A stretch of DNA of 64,000 bases. Origin: Streptomyces cellulosae (lineage in GTDB: Bacteria; Actinomycetota; Actinomycetes; Streptomycetales; Streptomycetaceae). The notes beneath the pieces are model-generated. The model searched no databases and was not told the DNA's origin. It was given only the letters and a program-made list of their open reading frames with translations. Below, piece after piece: positions 8,500 to 16,632 of this stretch; the first letter of the stretch is position 1, and every line of letters starts with the position of its first letter. The DNA is taken from the NCBI GenBank assembly GCA_014655195.1, contig BNBH01000019.1, positions 1,163-65,162 of the forward strand, read 5' to 3'. Both the position numbers and the translations under genes were made by a program.

Positions 8500-8632
8500 G
8501 CTGGTCTCCTTCGTGTGAAGCGGGTGCCACGGGTGATCGCCCTGCAGCCCGAAGGGGCCACCGGGTCGGCCGGACATCCCCGGATGGCTGCCTGCTCGTC
8601 GCTGCGACGTCCGGCCGGTTCGTCGGCCTAGG

Positions 8633-9172
8633 GTGGGGCGGGTGAGTCATGGTGAAGTCGGTCAGGTGATCTTGGACGAGGCTGTTGCGGATGCCCGCCT
8701 CGCCGCGTGGGAGTTCGACGGTGCACGGGCCTGGCTGGAGGAAGCCCGCCGACATCCCATGGAGCCGCTGGCGGCCGAGGTGTGGGTCACCGACCCTGCT
8801 TTCGAGCACGTCCTGCTGGTCAAGCACCGCGTGCGCGGCTGGGTGCCGCCCGGTGGCAAGGTGGAGCCGGGCGAGGCGCCGCGTGCGGCGGCGGCACGAG
8901 AGCTGCTGGAGGAGACCGGCCTGCGCACCGAGTTGCTGCCCGAGCCCGCTGCCGTAGCGGTGCGTTCCTACCGGGCCGACTGGTCTCCGACGCTGGGCCT
9001 GTCCTACGCCGCGATCGTGGGACGCGACGTGCCGCTCGTCGGGGAGCAGAACCAGCCGGCGGCATGGTTCCGTCTGGATACAGGCTGGGACAGCGTCTTC
9101 CCCGAGGACCGCGAGCGGATCCGTGCGCACGCTCGCCGTCTGGCAGCCGGCCGGGCGGTCGGCTCCCACTGA
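8633..9172 (+). CDS. NUDIX hydrolase (second of three, opposite strand)
   Basis: A 179-residue NUDIX protein and the only plus-strand gene in this part. The box is complete: GGKVEPGE, seven residues, then RELLEETG. A helical N-terminal segment of about 45 residues precedes the domain, as in MutT-like proteins that act on nucleotide sugars or oxidised nucleotides. The start is uncertain: GTG 8633 or GTG 8642, neither with a strong ribosome site. It is divergent from the CYTH gene and convergent with the third NUDIX gene, with ends 20 bases apart. Confidence 0.85.
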   Translation: MGRVSHGEVGQVILDEAVADARLAAWEFDGARAWLEEARRHPMEPLAAEVWVTDPAFEHVLLVKHRVRGWVPPGGKVEPGEAPRAAAARELLEETGLRTELLPEPAAVAVRSYRADWSPTLGLSYAAIVGRDVPLVGEQNQPAAWFRLDTGWDSVFPEDRERIRAHARRLAAGRAVGSH

Positions 9173-9192
9173 GGTAGGCCCTTGGCCGCCGT

Positions 9193-9738
9193 TCACAGGA
9201 GGGCCTCGATCCGGTCGAGGTCGGCCGAGGGCAGGCTGACGAGCTCAAGGTCGTGCAGGAAGCGGCACCACACCGGCTCCAGGCCGGGTTCGCGCTCGAA
9301 CTCCTCACGGCCCAGGTACCCGTTGGCGTGCGCGGTGGTCCGCAGCGCGTGCTGCTGCAGCTGGGCCGGGTGGATCCACCGAGGGGCGCGGACCTCCCGG
9401 GGCGAGGGGCACAGCGACCCGGAAACCTCGGCCTGGAAGATCCACCAGTGGTGGCCGACCGGACCGCTGGGCGCGCGGTGGCAGTGGTTGGGCCGCCACT
9501 GGTCCAGCAGCAGGTGCAGGTGGGTGACGGTGAGACCGACCTCTTCGGTGACTTCGTCGCGCGCGGCCTGCTCGGGGCCGCCATGCTCGTCGACGTGGCC
9601 GGCGACCGGGGCGATTCCGGCCGGAGGAATCGCCCGCTCGAACACCAGCAGGCCGCTCGGGGAGGAGATCAGTACCCCGACGCTTGCGTGGTCACAGAGG
9701 CGGGCCCCGCCGCCGGGAGCCGGGGCGGCCGGAGTCAT
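9193..9738 (-). CDS. NUDIX hydrolase (third of three)
   Basis: A 181-residue protein from ATG 9738, which overlaps the methyltransferase stop (ATGA); longer frames upstream lie inside that gene and are rejected. The NUDIX box is recognisable as GHVDEHGGPEQAARDEVTEEVGL, with Asp in place of the usual Arg before the first Glu of RE, so the motif is slightly degenerate. It contains WIF and HHWW segments typical of substrate strands. It is the last gene of the block running down from QueD. Confidence 0.85.
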   Translation of the reverse strand: MTPAAPAPGGGARLCDHASVGVLISSPSGLLVFERAIPPAGIAPVAGHVDEHGGPEQAARDEVTEEVGLTVTHLHLLLDQWRPNHCHRAPSGPVGHHWWIFQAEVSGSLCPSPREVRAPRWIHPAQLQQHALRTTAHANGYLGREEFEREPGLEPVWCRFLHDLELVSLPSADLDRIEALL

Positions 9739-10580
9739 GCGGCGGCCTTTGGCCGTTGGGCGACGACGACGAGCCAGCTCGTCACGGCCGGGGCATCGGG
9801 GGTGGTCATGGCGTAGGCGGTGTCGAGGATCTGCATCTGCTGGGCGTGGGTGAAGTCGCCTTCGGGCCGCGCGAAGACGGGGATGGACAGCCACGCCTTC
9901 TTCTCGGCCATGGTGCTGTGCTGGGCGGTGAGCTCCGTGCCGACGATAGTCAGTCCGGCTGCGGTCAGCTGCTCGGTGACTGTTTTCAGCGGCAGCTTCG
10001 GCGGCCTGTCCGCGTCGCGCGGCGGTGGGGTGTATCCGTGGGTCTCAGCGGCGACTTGGCGGATGAGGGCGTTTAGGGAAGGCCCGGTGCGGGTTGACAG
10101 TTCGTCGGGGTGCCGGACACCGGCGAAGCCGCCGCCGATGTTGAAGACGAAGTGCCCGCCTGGGCGCAGGATGTGGGCGACGGCTGCGAACACTGCGGCG
10201 GTGTCGGTCTTCCAGATCGCGGAGTTGCACACTACGGCGTCGGCGCTGCTGGCGTGCAGGTGGTCGGCGAGCCGTTCGGCCGGGGAGGTGATCCAGGTCA
10301 GGCGGGCGTCGGTCAGGGTGCGGCGACCGACACGCTGCATCGCGGCGGCGTTGTCGACGGAGACGACCCGAGCGCGGGCCGGGATCAGGTCGAGGATCGC
10401 GCGGGCGGTCGCGCCGGCGCCGCCGCACAGATCGACCACCAGGCTGGCGTTGGCCAGATGGCCTCGGCGGGCAAGGTCGCGGCTGGTCGCGTCGTACATG
10501 GGGTGGGCGCGGGTGAAGGCGTCGTACGCCTCGGCGTTGCTGTCCTCGTCCCAGCCGAGGATGGCGTCCTGGGGTGCCAT
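9735..10580 (-). CDS. Class I SAM-dependent methyltransferase
   Basis: A 281-residue Rossmann-fold methyltransferase. Motif I VDLCGGAGA lies near residues 49-57, with an acidic residue ending strand 2 (VVSVDNA), motif IV VVCNSAIW and the post-motif LRPGGHFVFNIGGG. The arrangement fits small-molecule or base methyltransferases of the UbiE/ArsM type. The start ATG lies 60 bases after the DUF2797 stop, and the stop overlaps the third NUDIX gene. It probably decorates the cluster's nucleobase, nucleoside or peptide. The substrate is not deducible. Confidence 0.85.
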   Translation of the reverse strand: MAPQDAILGWDEDSNAEAYDAFTRAHPMYDATSRDLARRGHLANASLVVDLCGGAGATARAILDLIPARARVVSVDNAAAMQRVGRRTLTDARLTWITSPAERLADHLHASSADAVVCNSAIWKTDTAAVFAAVAHILRPGGHFVFNIGGGFAGVRHPDELSTRTGPSLNALIRQVAAETHGYTPPPRDADRPPKLPLKTVTEQLTAAGLTIVGTELTAQHSTMAEKKAWLSIPVFARPEGDFTHAQQMQILDTAYAMTTPDAPAVTSWLVVVAQRPKAAA

Positions 10581-10640
10581 GTTGCTGTGGCCTCGCTTCT
10601 CAGAGCGGCCCGGCAGTGCAGGCCGGGTGTTCGGGCAGGG

Positions 10641-11570
10641 TCAAAAGAGCGCGGACTGTACGGCGGCGGGCGGTGAGGAGAACTGTGCGCCGAGGACGAT
10701 GCGCCGGCCCTTGAGGGTGCCGAGGTCGAGCAGGTAGGGCAGTTGTTCACCGTCGCCGTCGAGGGCGGCGAGGACCTGGGAGCCGAGGCAGGAGAGCACC
10801 GTCAGCCCGTGCTCACCGGAGCGTGGGTCGTGCGGGTACAAGGCGCGCCCGGTCTTCGGCGTCCGCAGCAGGTCGCCTTCGCCGGGCGGCGTCCACGGCT
10901 CCGGTGTGGCCGGGACGTTCAGGCCGCTCAGGGCCGCGGTGGCGCGGTCGAGGTGCTGATGGTGGGCGGCACCGGCCGGGGCGAGGTCGCGCAGCTCGGC
11001 CAGGGCCGTCAGCTTGGCCGCGGCTCGCACGGTCTGCGTCAGGCCGAGGTGGCGGGTGAGGGCATCCTCCAGGAACCGCACGGCGCGGCCGTCAGCACTC
11101 CGGGCGAGGTAGGTAGCGATCAGGGCACCCTGTTCGTCGAGACGGGAGCGCTTACGGGGTTCGGCCGCGGTGCCGATCTTGGTGGTGCCGTCGGCGAACG
11201 TCGCCAGGTACAGCCAGTGCGGCTGGGCCATGTACGCCGCCAGGGCGTCGGGAACATGCCCGCCGGAGTGGAACCGGTGGGCGAAGCGGAAGTCGTCCCG
11301 CCCGGCGCAGGCCGGGCACTGTCCGCCGGCCTCGGCCGGGGCCCGGTCAGGGCAGGCGACCGCCTCGACGCGGACGCGGTCGGCGAACCGGTACCGGCCG
11401 GTGCACCACCGGCCGGTACCGCTCACCTGGTAACTCAGGCGCCTGCCCATGACCGGGGCGTAGACGAGTGGTCCGCCGGTCACGGGGGCGAGCAGAAGAC
11501 GGGGGTCTGCGCTCGCCCAGGTGATGCCGTGACAGACGTATGTCCCGCTGGCGGGCAGGGCCTGGTCCAT
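10641..11570 (-). CDS. DUF2797 protein
   Basis: A 309-residue protein of the actinobacterial DUF2797 family. It shows the zinc-like C-x2-C (CPAC) in the N-terminal half and the segment WLYLATFADGTTKIGTA, which resembles the GIY-YIG nuclease core fold; DUF2797 proteins are thought to be distantly related to that fold. Biochemical role unknown. It sits between the kinase and the methyltransferase, so it is probably part of the same transcription unit. DUF assignment is from memory of the family pattern. Confidence 0.65.
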   Translation of the reverse strand: MDQALPASGTYVCHGITWASADPRLLLAPVTGGPLVYAPVMGRRLSYQVSGTGRWCTGRYRFADRVRVEAVACPDRAPAEAGGQCPACAGRDDFRFAHRFHSGGHVPDALAAYMAQPHWLYLATFADGTTKIGTAAEPRKRSRLDEQGALIATYLARSADGRAVRFLEDALTRHLGLTQTVRAAAKLTALAELRDLAPAGAAHHQHLDRATAALSGLNVPATPEPWTPPGEGDLLRTPKTGRALYPHDPRSGEHGLTVLSCLGSQVLAALDGDGEQLPYLLDLGTLKGRRIVLGAQFSSPPAAVQSALF

Positions 11571-11606
11571 GGTGCGTTCCTTGTCGATCGGGGAGGGAGG
11601 GCCGGT

Positions 11607-12299
11607 TTAGACGGTCAGGCGCAGACGGTCGGTCAGGGCAGCGGCGGCGGCCTTGAAGACCTGGTCGCGGTCCAACTGGGCGACGTCCAGCGTCAGCCAG
11701 GCGCCGCGCTCCGCCAGTTCGCGCATCTGGTCCAGGACGGTGTCCTGGTAGCGGATGAAGTCCTCGTCACCGCCGCCGGCGTGGCCGGCCTCCAGGGAAG
11801 TGAACGAGCCTTTGCGGACGAGAGCCTCGCGGGCACCGATGTTCAGGAAGAACACCAGGTCCGACTTTGTGAGATGCGCGAAGACCTGCTCGCACAGGCG
11901 GGGGGAGACCTCGGGGTTGACCGCGTACCGAGCGAGGATCTTGTGGTGCGCGTTGTCGAGGATCACGTGGGTTCCCGCGGCGAGGGCCGGCTGGATGACG
12001 AGCCGGTCCTGCAGGGTGTACCAGGAGGCCAGGGCAAGCAGCCAGTAGTGGTCGCCGCATGCCTGGGCGACGCCGGCGTCGCGCCGGTAGACCAGCTCGT
12101 TGAGGCGGTCGAGGTAGGCGGACAGCTCCGGGTCCCGGCGGACGTCGGTGCTGTGCTTGCCGATGAGGACTGCCGTGTGGCCGGCGTCGTTGAGGGCCTG
12201 GTGCAGGCGGGCGGCGAGGGTGGACTTGCCGGCCCCGTCACCACCGACGAAGGTGATCAGCTTCCCGGCTGCGGTGGTGGTCGGCGCGTTCGCCGTCAT
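11607..12299 (-). CDS. Thymidylate-kinase-like P-loop nucleotide kinase
   Basis: A 230-residue P-loop kinase with Walker A GGDGAGKST at 19-27 near the N-terminus and a dTMP-kinase-like layout, including an Asp-Asn pair in VILDNAHHK in place of the DRY/DRW motif. It would phosphorylate a nucleoside monophosphate or nucleoside. ATG 12299 overlaps the stop of the phosphorylase-like gene (ATGA). Located beside 7-deazaguanine genes, a modified nucleotide is the most attractive substrate, but this is inference. Confidence 0.75.
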   Translation of the reverse strand: MTANAPTTTAAGKLITFVGGDGAGKSTLAARLHQALNDAGHTAVLIGKHSTDVRRDPELSAYLDRLNELVYRRDAGVAQACGDHYWLLALASWYTLQDRLVIQPALAAGTHVILDNAHHKILARYAVNPEVSPRLCEQVFAHLTKSDLVFFLNIGAREALVRKGSFTSLEAGHAGGGDEDFIRYQDTVLDQMRELAERGAWLTLDVAQLDRDQVFKAAAAALTDRLRLTV

Positions 12300-13375
12300 C
12301 GGGATTCTCCCAAGGGGTGGGTCGGGCTGGCGGTCAGGCGGCCGGTGATGATGGTGCGGATGCGGTCCACCAGGACGGCGCGCTGGCGCAGGACGTCGCT
12401 GTGACGCTCATTGGACAGGTCGGCGGGATAGTGCGTGGCGAGGTTGTTGGAAATGACGTGGAGGTAACCGAATCTGATCCCCGCCTGGCGCGCCGCCGCC
12501 CCCATGGGGCCGATCTCCGGGTCGACGAAGGCGTACGAGGCGGTGTGCTGGGCCAGCCAGTCGCGGTTCTCGAGCAGGATCGACGGGGAGGACACGTGCA
12601 GGCCGCTGCGCACCCCATCGTGGGCGGCGGCGTAGTCGCCGAAGAAGTCGTCCCAGCTCACCATCGCCCCGCGTACCAGGCTGGTGTTGCCGGTCGCCAG
12701 CCAGGCGTTCGGTTCGACGCCGGGGGTCAGCGAGCCGACCTTGCCGACGTAGACGACGTCGCCTGCGCCGAGTTCGGCAAGGCGCGTGACGACCCGTCCG
12801 GCCACGTCTCCCCAGATGCTGTGGAGGAACCCGAGGTAGACCACGCGACGGCCGGCGACGTCGAGGCGCTGCCAGGCGTAGCCGGGTCCGCGGGTCCACA
12901 CTCCGTTCTCGGGAGCGAGGTACTGAAGGCCCCAGCCGACGATCACCAGGTCGCCGTCCAGTTCCAGGTCGAGCGCATCGAGCGCCGTTCGGCACTCCTC
13001 CTGCTCGGGCGGCTGATAGGTGACGGTGTCGACAGGGCGGCCGGTCATGGCCAGATACGTGGCGATGATCAGGGCGTAGTGCTGGACGTAGTCGGCTCCG
13101 GGGAACGCCTTGACGATGAGGTCACGGCCGTGGATCTCTGCGGTGGGCCGTTCGATGTTGAACAGCTTCCCGGTCTTCTCGTACCGGGAGATCACCGCCG
13201 TGCGGTCGTAGCCGCCGATGACGCGGATGCTGTCCCAGTCCTGGCCCTGGATGAGGTGGTGGACCTTGATCTCCAGGTAGCGCAGCAGCCTCGCGTGGGT
13301 CATAGTGTGCCCGGCCGGCTCGATCGGGGCGGCGCGCAGGAGTCCGGGGGTCGGGTCGGCGAGTAAGGGCGTCAT
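12296..13375 (-). CDS. Nucleoside phosphorylase-like protein
   Basis: A 359-residue protein. ATG 13375 overlaps the preceding stop (ATGA), and longer frames are artefacts. The C-terminal part shows VYVGKVGSLTPGV and VDPEIGPMGAAARQAGI, resembling the glycine-rich strand and the acidic active-site segment of the purine nucleoside phosphorylase/MTA nucleosidase fold. The N-terminal 120 residues are not recognised. By analogy it would join or cleave a base and a sugar (phosphate). In context it may attach a deazapurine base to ribose or release it. Assignment to the superfamily is moderately confident, the reaction is not. Confidence 0.55.
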   Translation of the reverse strand: MTPLLADPTPGLLRAAPIEPAGHTMTHARLLRYLEIKVHHLIQGQDWDSIRVIGGYDRTAVISRYEKTGKLFNIERPTAEIHGRDLIVKAFPGADYVQHYALIIATYLAMTGRPVDTVTYQPPEQEECRTALDALDLELDGDLVIVGWGLQYLAPENGVWTRGPGYAWQRLDVAGRRVVYLGFLHSIWGDVAGRVVTRLAELGAGDVVYVGKVGSLTPGVEPNAWLATGNTSLVRGAMVSWDDFFGDYAAAHDGVRSGLHVSSPSILLENRDWLAQHTASYAFVDPEIGPMGAAARQAGIRFGYLHVISNNLATHYPADLSNERHSDVLRQRAVLVDRIRTIITGRLTASPTHPLGESR

Positions 13376-14199
13376 CGGTGCTCCTCGGCGATCGTCACGG
13401 TGCTGCCGGCCGCCGCGCGAACGACGGAGATGTTCTTCCGGATGAGGTCGAACCGGTCTTCGGGGATCGGGCCGAGCTTCTCGATGCGGGGCGTGGAGGG
13501 CTTCTCGTACGGCCCTTCGGGCAGCAGGGCGACGCCCATCGCGCCGAGGATGACCGGGGCTGCGCCGTCCACGGAGGAGATCCACTCGTGCTCGCGCTGC
13601 TCGATCAGCTCCAGGTGCCCGGTCCGGCCCAGACCGAGCAGCCGGTAGATGAGCAGATCGTCGACCAGGCCGCGATCCTGCAGGTAGGCGGTCGCCAACC
13701 AGCGGGTGCGGCACAGTTGCTCGTCGGGATCCGGTCGACGCGAGGCCGGCAGGGCGATGGCCCCGGCCCAGCCGCTGGTCACGAAGGCGTCGTAGGTGCG
13801 CAGCCACTCGTCGTCGTCCGCGGCGTGCAGGACCGCGCACAGCCGGAATGCGTCGCCGGACAGCTTCCGGATCTCTCGCGCGGCCTTCTCGCTCGCCTTC
13901 AAGGTCGCGGTCCCGTCCCGCATGACGTCCGGCAGGATGATCTCCCTCGCGGACACCGCCAGCGCGGCTTCGACGAGGCTTTCCGCCGGCAGGGCGTAGC
14001 CGAGGTCGAAGAGCCCGTTGTCGATGATGATCTCGGCGCCGCGCTCGGCCTCGTGAGCGAAGAAGGCCCGGTAGCTCTCGTCGGACAGCACGTGCTGGGC
14101 GGCCACGTGGTGGACGCGGGCTGGCTCCTGGGCGACGAAGTTCTTCAGGTAGGCAGGCGGAGCGATGACGGAGAAGTCGATGCCCGCGGTGGTGATCAC
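13372..14199 (-). CDS. TIM-barrel protein, tentatively tRNA-guanine transglycosylase/DpdA-like
   Basis: A 275-residue protein from GTG 14199, which overlaps the FolE stop; no better start is available. The pattern IIIDNGLFDLG (Asp60-Asn-Gly), EIILPDVMRDG (about 86-96), a CAVLHA strand and GAIALPASRR recalls the strand ends of TGT-like barrels such as the phage and bacterial DpdA proteins that exchange guanine for 7-deazaguanine in DNA. Being only 275 residues and lacking the zinc motif of tRNA TGTs, it is nearer the DpdA kind if related at all. It lies directly after FolE, QueE and QueD, which make the base such an enzyme would use. The catalytic Asp pair needs structural comparison. Confidence 0.5.
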   Translation of the reverse strand: MITTAGIDFSVIAPPAYLKNFVAQEPARVHHVAAQHVLSDESYRAFFAHEAERGAEIIIDNGLFDLGYALPAESLVEAALAVSAREIILPDVMRDGTATLKASEKAAREIRKLSGDAFRLCAVLHAADDDEWLRTYDAFVTSGWAGAIALPASRRPDPDEQLCRTRWLATAYLQDRGLVDDLLIYRLLGLGRTGHLELIEQREHEWISSVDGAAPVILGAMGVALLPEGPYEKPSTPRIEKLGPIPEDRFDLIRKNISVVRAAAGSTVTIAEEHR

Positions 14200-14825
14200 G
14201 ACGCCCCCCACAGGCCGGTGGTGAGGGTGAGGAACTGCTGGGAAAGGACGGGGTCGGTGCCGAAGCGCCCGCCCGAGTGCACCGTGGTGGTGCGAGCCTC
14301 CTCCATCCGTACGCCCCGCATGCTCATGCACAGGTGCACGCCGCGCACGGCGACGGCGATGTTCTCGTGTCCGATCACGCCGTTGAGGTATTCGGCGACC
14401 TGGCGGGTGAACCGTTCCTGGACCTGCAGTCGGCCGGCGAAGTGCTGGGCGATCCGCCCGAACTTCGACAGGCCCACCACCTCGCCATCCGGCACGTATC
14501 CAGCCGTGACCTGCAAGTTCATGGGCAGCATGTGGTGCTCGCAGAGCGACCACACGCTCATGCCGCCCACGATGACCAGCTGACCACCCAGCTGGGACTC
14601 GGTGAAGCAGGTGGCCGTTTCGGCGCCGTCCGGGGACAGGAAGGCTCTCCACCAGGCCGCGACGCGGTCCGGGGTGCCGGTCAGCCCCTCGCGGGCGGGG
14701 TTCTCGCCCAGCTCGACCAAGAGCTGGTGGATCAGGCCGGCGACCCGGCCGGTGTCGATGACCGCAATGGGCCCGGCGACGGCAGCCGTCGGCGCCGCCG
14801 CAGGGCTGGCGATAGAGGTCGTCAT
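14196..14825 (-). CDS. folE: GTP cyclohydrolase I
   Basis: A 209-residue GTP cyclohydrolase I that converts GTP to dihydroneopterin triphosphate, the first step to both folate and 7-deazaguanines. The zinc and active-site motifs are present: CEHHMLP with Cys95 and His97-98, QVQERFT, and HLCMSMRG with His164 and Cys166. It is shorter at the N-terminus than many homologues. Clustered with QueE (upstream) and the TGT-like gene (downstream, GTG overlap), it is probably a dedicated copy for deazapurine synthesis rather than the folate enzyme, which would normally sit elsewhere. Confidence 0.95.
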   Translation of the reverse strand: MTTSIASPAAAPTAAVAGPIAVIDTGRVAGLIHQLLVELGENPAREGLTGTPDRVAAWWRAFLSPDGAETATCFTESQLGGQLVIVGGMSVWSLCEHHMLPMNLQVTAGYVPDGEVVGLSKFGRIAQHFAGRLQVQERFTRQVAEYLNGVIGHENIAVAVRGVHLCMSMRGVRMEEARTTTVHSGGRFGTDPVLSQQFLTLTTGLWGAS

Positions 14826-14881
14826 GGGCGTCTCTCGTTTCCGGGGACTGGGGAACGGATGGGGCGTGGAGTCGGCTGCGG

Positions 14882-15625
14882 TCAGCGGCCTCTGGCGTCC
14901 GCGAAGGCCAACACGTGAAGGCGGGTGGTGAAGTGCCAGTGCCGGGCCGCGACCCCGTCCGCGAGGACCCGGGTAGTCGCGGTGATCACCTCGGGGGTGG
15001 TGCCCTCCGGCATCACCCACACCGGCGCGAGCCGGTGGGCGTCGGCCAGCTCGGCGATCCGGTCGAGGTCGTCCACCGTGGAAGCGACGAACTTGAACGC
15101 CGCCCGTCCGGAGGCCACAAACGCCTCCAGCGCGGCTGGCACGATGCTCTTGGCCTCCTTCACGCCGAAGCTGGCAAGCTTGGCCGAGACGTTGAACCGG
15201 ACCCCGTCGGCCACCAGCTCGGGAGTGGGCGCGATGGTGCCGTTCGTCTCGAACTCGATCCGCTTGCCGGCTGCTATCAGTCCCCGGACGAGAGGCACCA
15301 GTCGCGCCTGCTGGATCAACGGCTCGCCGCCGGTGATCACGACCAGCTCGACCGGTGAAGACGTGGCCCAGGCCACCAGGCCCGCGACGGATTGCCTCGT
15401 CGACTCCTCGTGCGGGTCGAAACGAGACCAGTCCCAGGTGTACTTCGTGTCGCATCTCGTGCAAGTGAGGTTGCACCGGGACAGGCGGATGAACAGGGCC
15501 GGGTGTCCGCAGCTTGGGCCCTCGCCCTGAAACGTCGCCACCTCGGTACCGAAGCACTCCGCGACGATCAGGGATTCGCCATCGGCAGCTTCCGGTTCGA
15601 GGTTGAGCGGCTTGGTTGTGGTCAT
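14882..15625 (-). CDS. queE: 7-carboxy-7-deazaguanine synthase (radical SAM, QueE)
   Basis: A 247-residue radical SAM enzyme that turns 6-carboxy-tetrahydropterin into 7-carboxy-7-deazaguanine. It has FQGEGPSCGHPALFIRLSRC leading to the cluster motif C-x3-C-x2-C (Cys51, Cys55, Cys58), then CDTKYTWDW as in QueE proteins, and VITGGEPL for SAM binding. ATG 15625 overlaps the QueD stop. Unlike many radical SAM proteins it lacks a long C-terminal extension, which fits the minimal QueE fold. Confidence 0.95.
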   Translation of the reverse strand: MTTTKPLNLEPEAADGESLIVAECFGTEVATFQGEGPSCGHPALFIRLSRCNLTCTRCDTKYTWDWSRFDPHEESTRQSVAGLVAWATSSPVELVVITGGEPLIQQARLVPLVRGLIAAGKRIEFETNGTIAPTPELVADGVRFNVSAKLASFGVKEAKSIVPAALEAFVASGRAAFKFVASTVDDLDRIAELADAHRLAPVWVMPEGTTPEVITATTRVLADGVAARHWHFTTRLHVLAFADARGR

Positions 15626-16032
15626 TGGCCCACCACATCGAAGCGGGCCCAGCTGCTTGCGGTCTCGCGGACCAGGACGGCGACAAGGCGGCCGGGGATC
15701 TCCGATTGGAGGTTCTGAACGAACCAGCCGGCCAGGAACTGGGCCAGGCGCTCCGAGGTGGGCTCGAAGGGCAGGACCTCGTGCAGGTTGTGGTGGTCGA
15801 GCTCGGTGTCCAGGAACGACTTGAACGGGGCGAGCGCACCGAAGTCCGTGACAAAGCCGGGATCCTCCAGCGCGGATGCAGTGAGGATGACCTCAACCTC
15901 GTAGCTGTGCCCGTGCTGGCGGGAGCACTTGTGCTCATGCGGCAGCCGGGGAAGCCGATGGCCAGCCTCGAAGGCGAACTTCTTACCGATGGTGAAGTTG
16001 CCGGGCGGTAGTGAAACAGCAGTGAAGCCCAT
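15622..16032 (-). CDS. queD: 6-carboxy-5,6,7,8-tetrahydropterin synthase (QueD)
   Basis: A 136-residue member of the 6-pyruvoyl-tetrahydropterin synthase family that makes the substrate of QueE from dihydroneopterin triphosphate. The zinc ligands are His25 (FEAGHRL) and CSRQHGH with Cys36 (also catalytic), His40 and His42. The catalytic DHHNLHE and the pterin-binding VRETASSW (Glu123) are present. The C-x3-HGH pattern is the QueD form. A GGAGA Shine-Dalgarno precedes ATG 16032. It is the first deazaguanine gene of the block and is coupled to QueE. Confidence 0.95.
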   Translation of the reverse strand: MGFTAVSLPPGNFTIGKKFAFEAGHRLPRLPHEHKCSRQHGHSYEVEVILTASALEDPGFVTDFGALAPFKSFLDTELDHHNLHEVLPFEPTSERLAQFLAGWFVQNLQSEIPGRLVAVLVRETASSWARFDVVGQ

Positions 16033-16091
16033 TCGATTTCTCCGAGAGGTGAGGGTGTGGCTGATTCGGGCGGGGTGGGGCAGCCGCCTCT

Positions 16092-16559
16092 TCAGGCGGC
16101 TACGGTCTGTGCCCCCAGGTGGTTCTTCGCGGCCTTGTCCAGCACCTTGGTGAAGTGCTCGGCGCGCTCGTCGCCCTCGGCCTCCTGAGCGCGGAGGCCC
16201 CCGAAACGGGCCCAGTACCGCCGGCAGACGTCCCTCTCCATCAGCTTCGAGGCGTAGAACGGCAGATGCCCCTCCCGGACGAAGCCGAGGCGGTCGCGCA
16301 GGCTGAGCATGCAGATGAGCTGGTTGGCCTTCAGCAGCTGCATGTACTCCTCGACGTCCAGGTCCTCGGGCGTCCAGAGCTTGGCGAGGTCAGGGTTGGC
16401 GGACATCTGCGTCAGCCAGTCGAGTTGGTTGCGCGCGACGGTCGCCTCATTTCGTTCGGCCTGGTGCCGCGCGTCCTGCCTCAGCCGGGCGGCTCCGACC
16501 ACGACGGTGGCGAGGGAAACCGCGGCGCCGGCAGCGAGGACGGCGGTGGTGAGCTTCAT
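16092..16559 (-). CDS. DUF6082-like membrane-anchored protein
   Basis: A 155-residue protein with an N-terminal hydrophobic segment (residues about 5-24) followed by a helical soluble domain: NPDLAKLWTPEDLDVEEY, then YMQLLKANQLICMLSLRDRLG. I recognise this as the Streptomyces DUF6082 type, of unknown function. It lies 60 bases before queD on the same strand and may share its transcript. Membrane location with the domain inside is inferred. Confidence 0.6.
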   Translation of the reverse strand: MKLTTAVLAAGAAVSLATVVVGAARLRQDARHQAERNEATVARNQLDWLTQMSANPDLAKLWTPEDLDVEEYMQLLKANQLICMLSLRDRLGFVREGHLPFYASKLMERDVCRRYWARFGGLRAQEAEGDERAEHFTKVLDKAAKNHLGAQTVAA

Positions 16560-16632
16560 GCTTTAACGGTCCTTTCACGCAAAGTGATCTGGGGCGAGGG
16601 CGGGTCTGTGGAAGCCTGCGGGGCTCGCTGCG

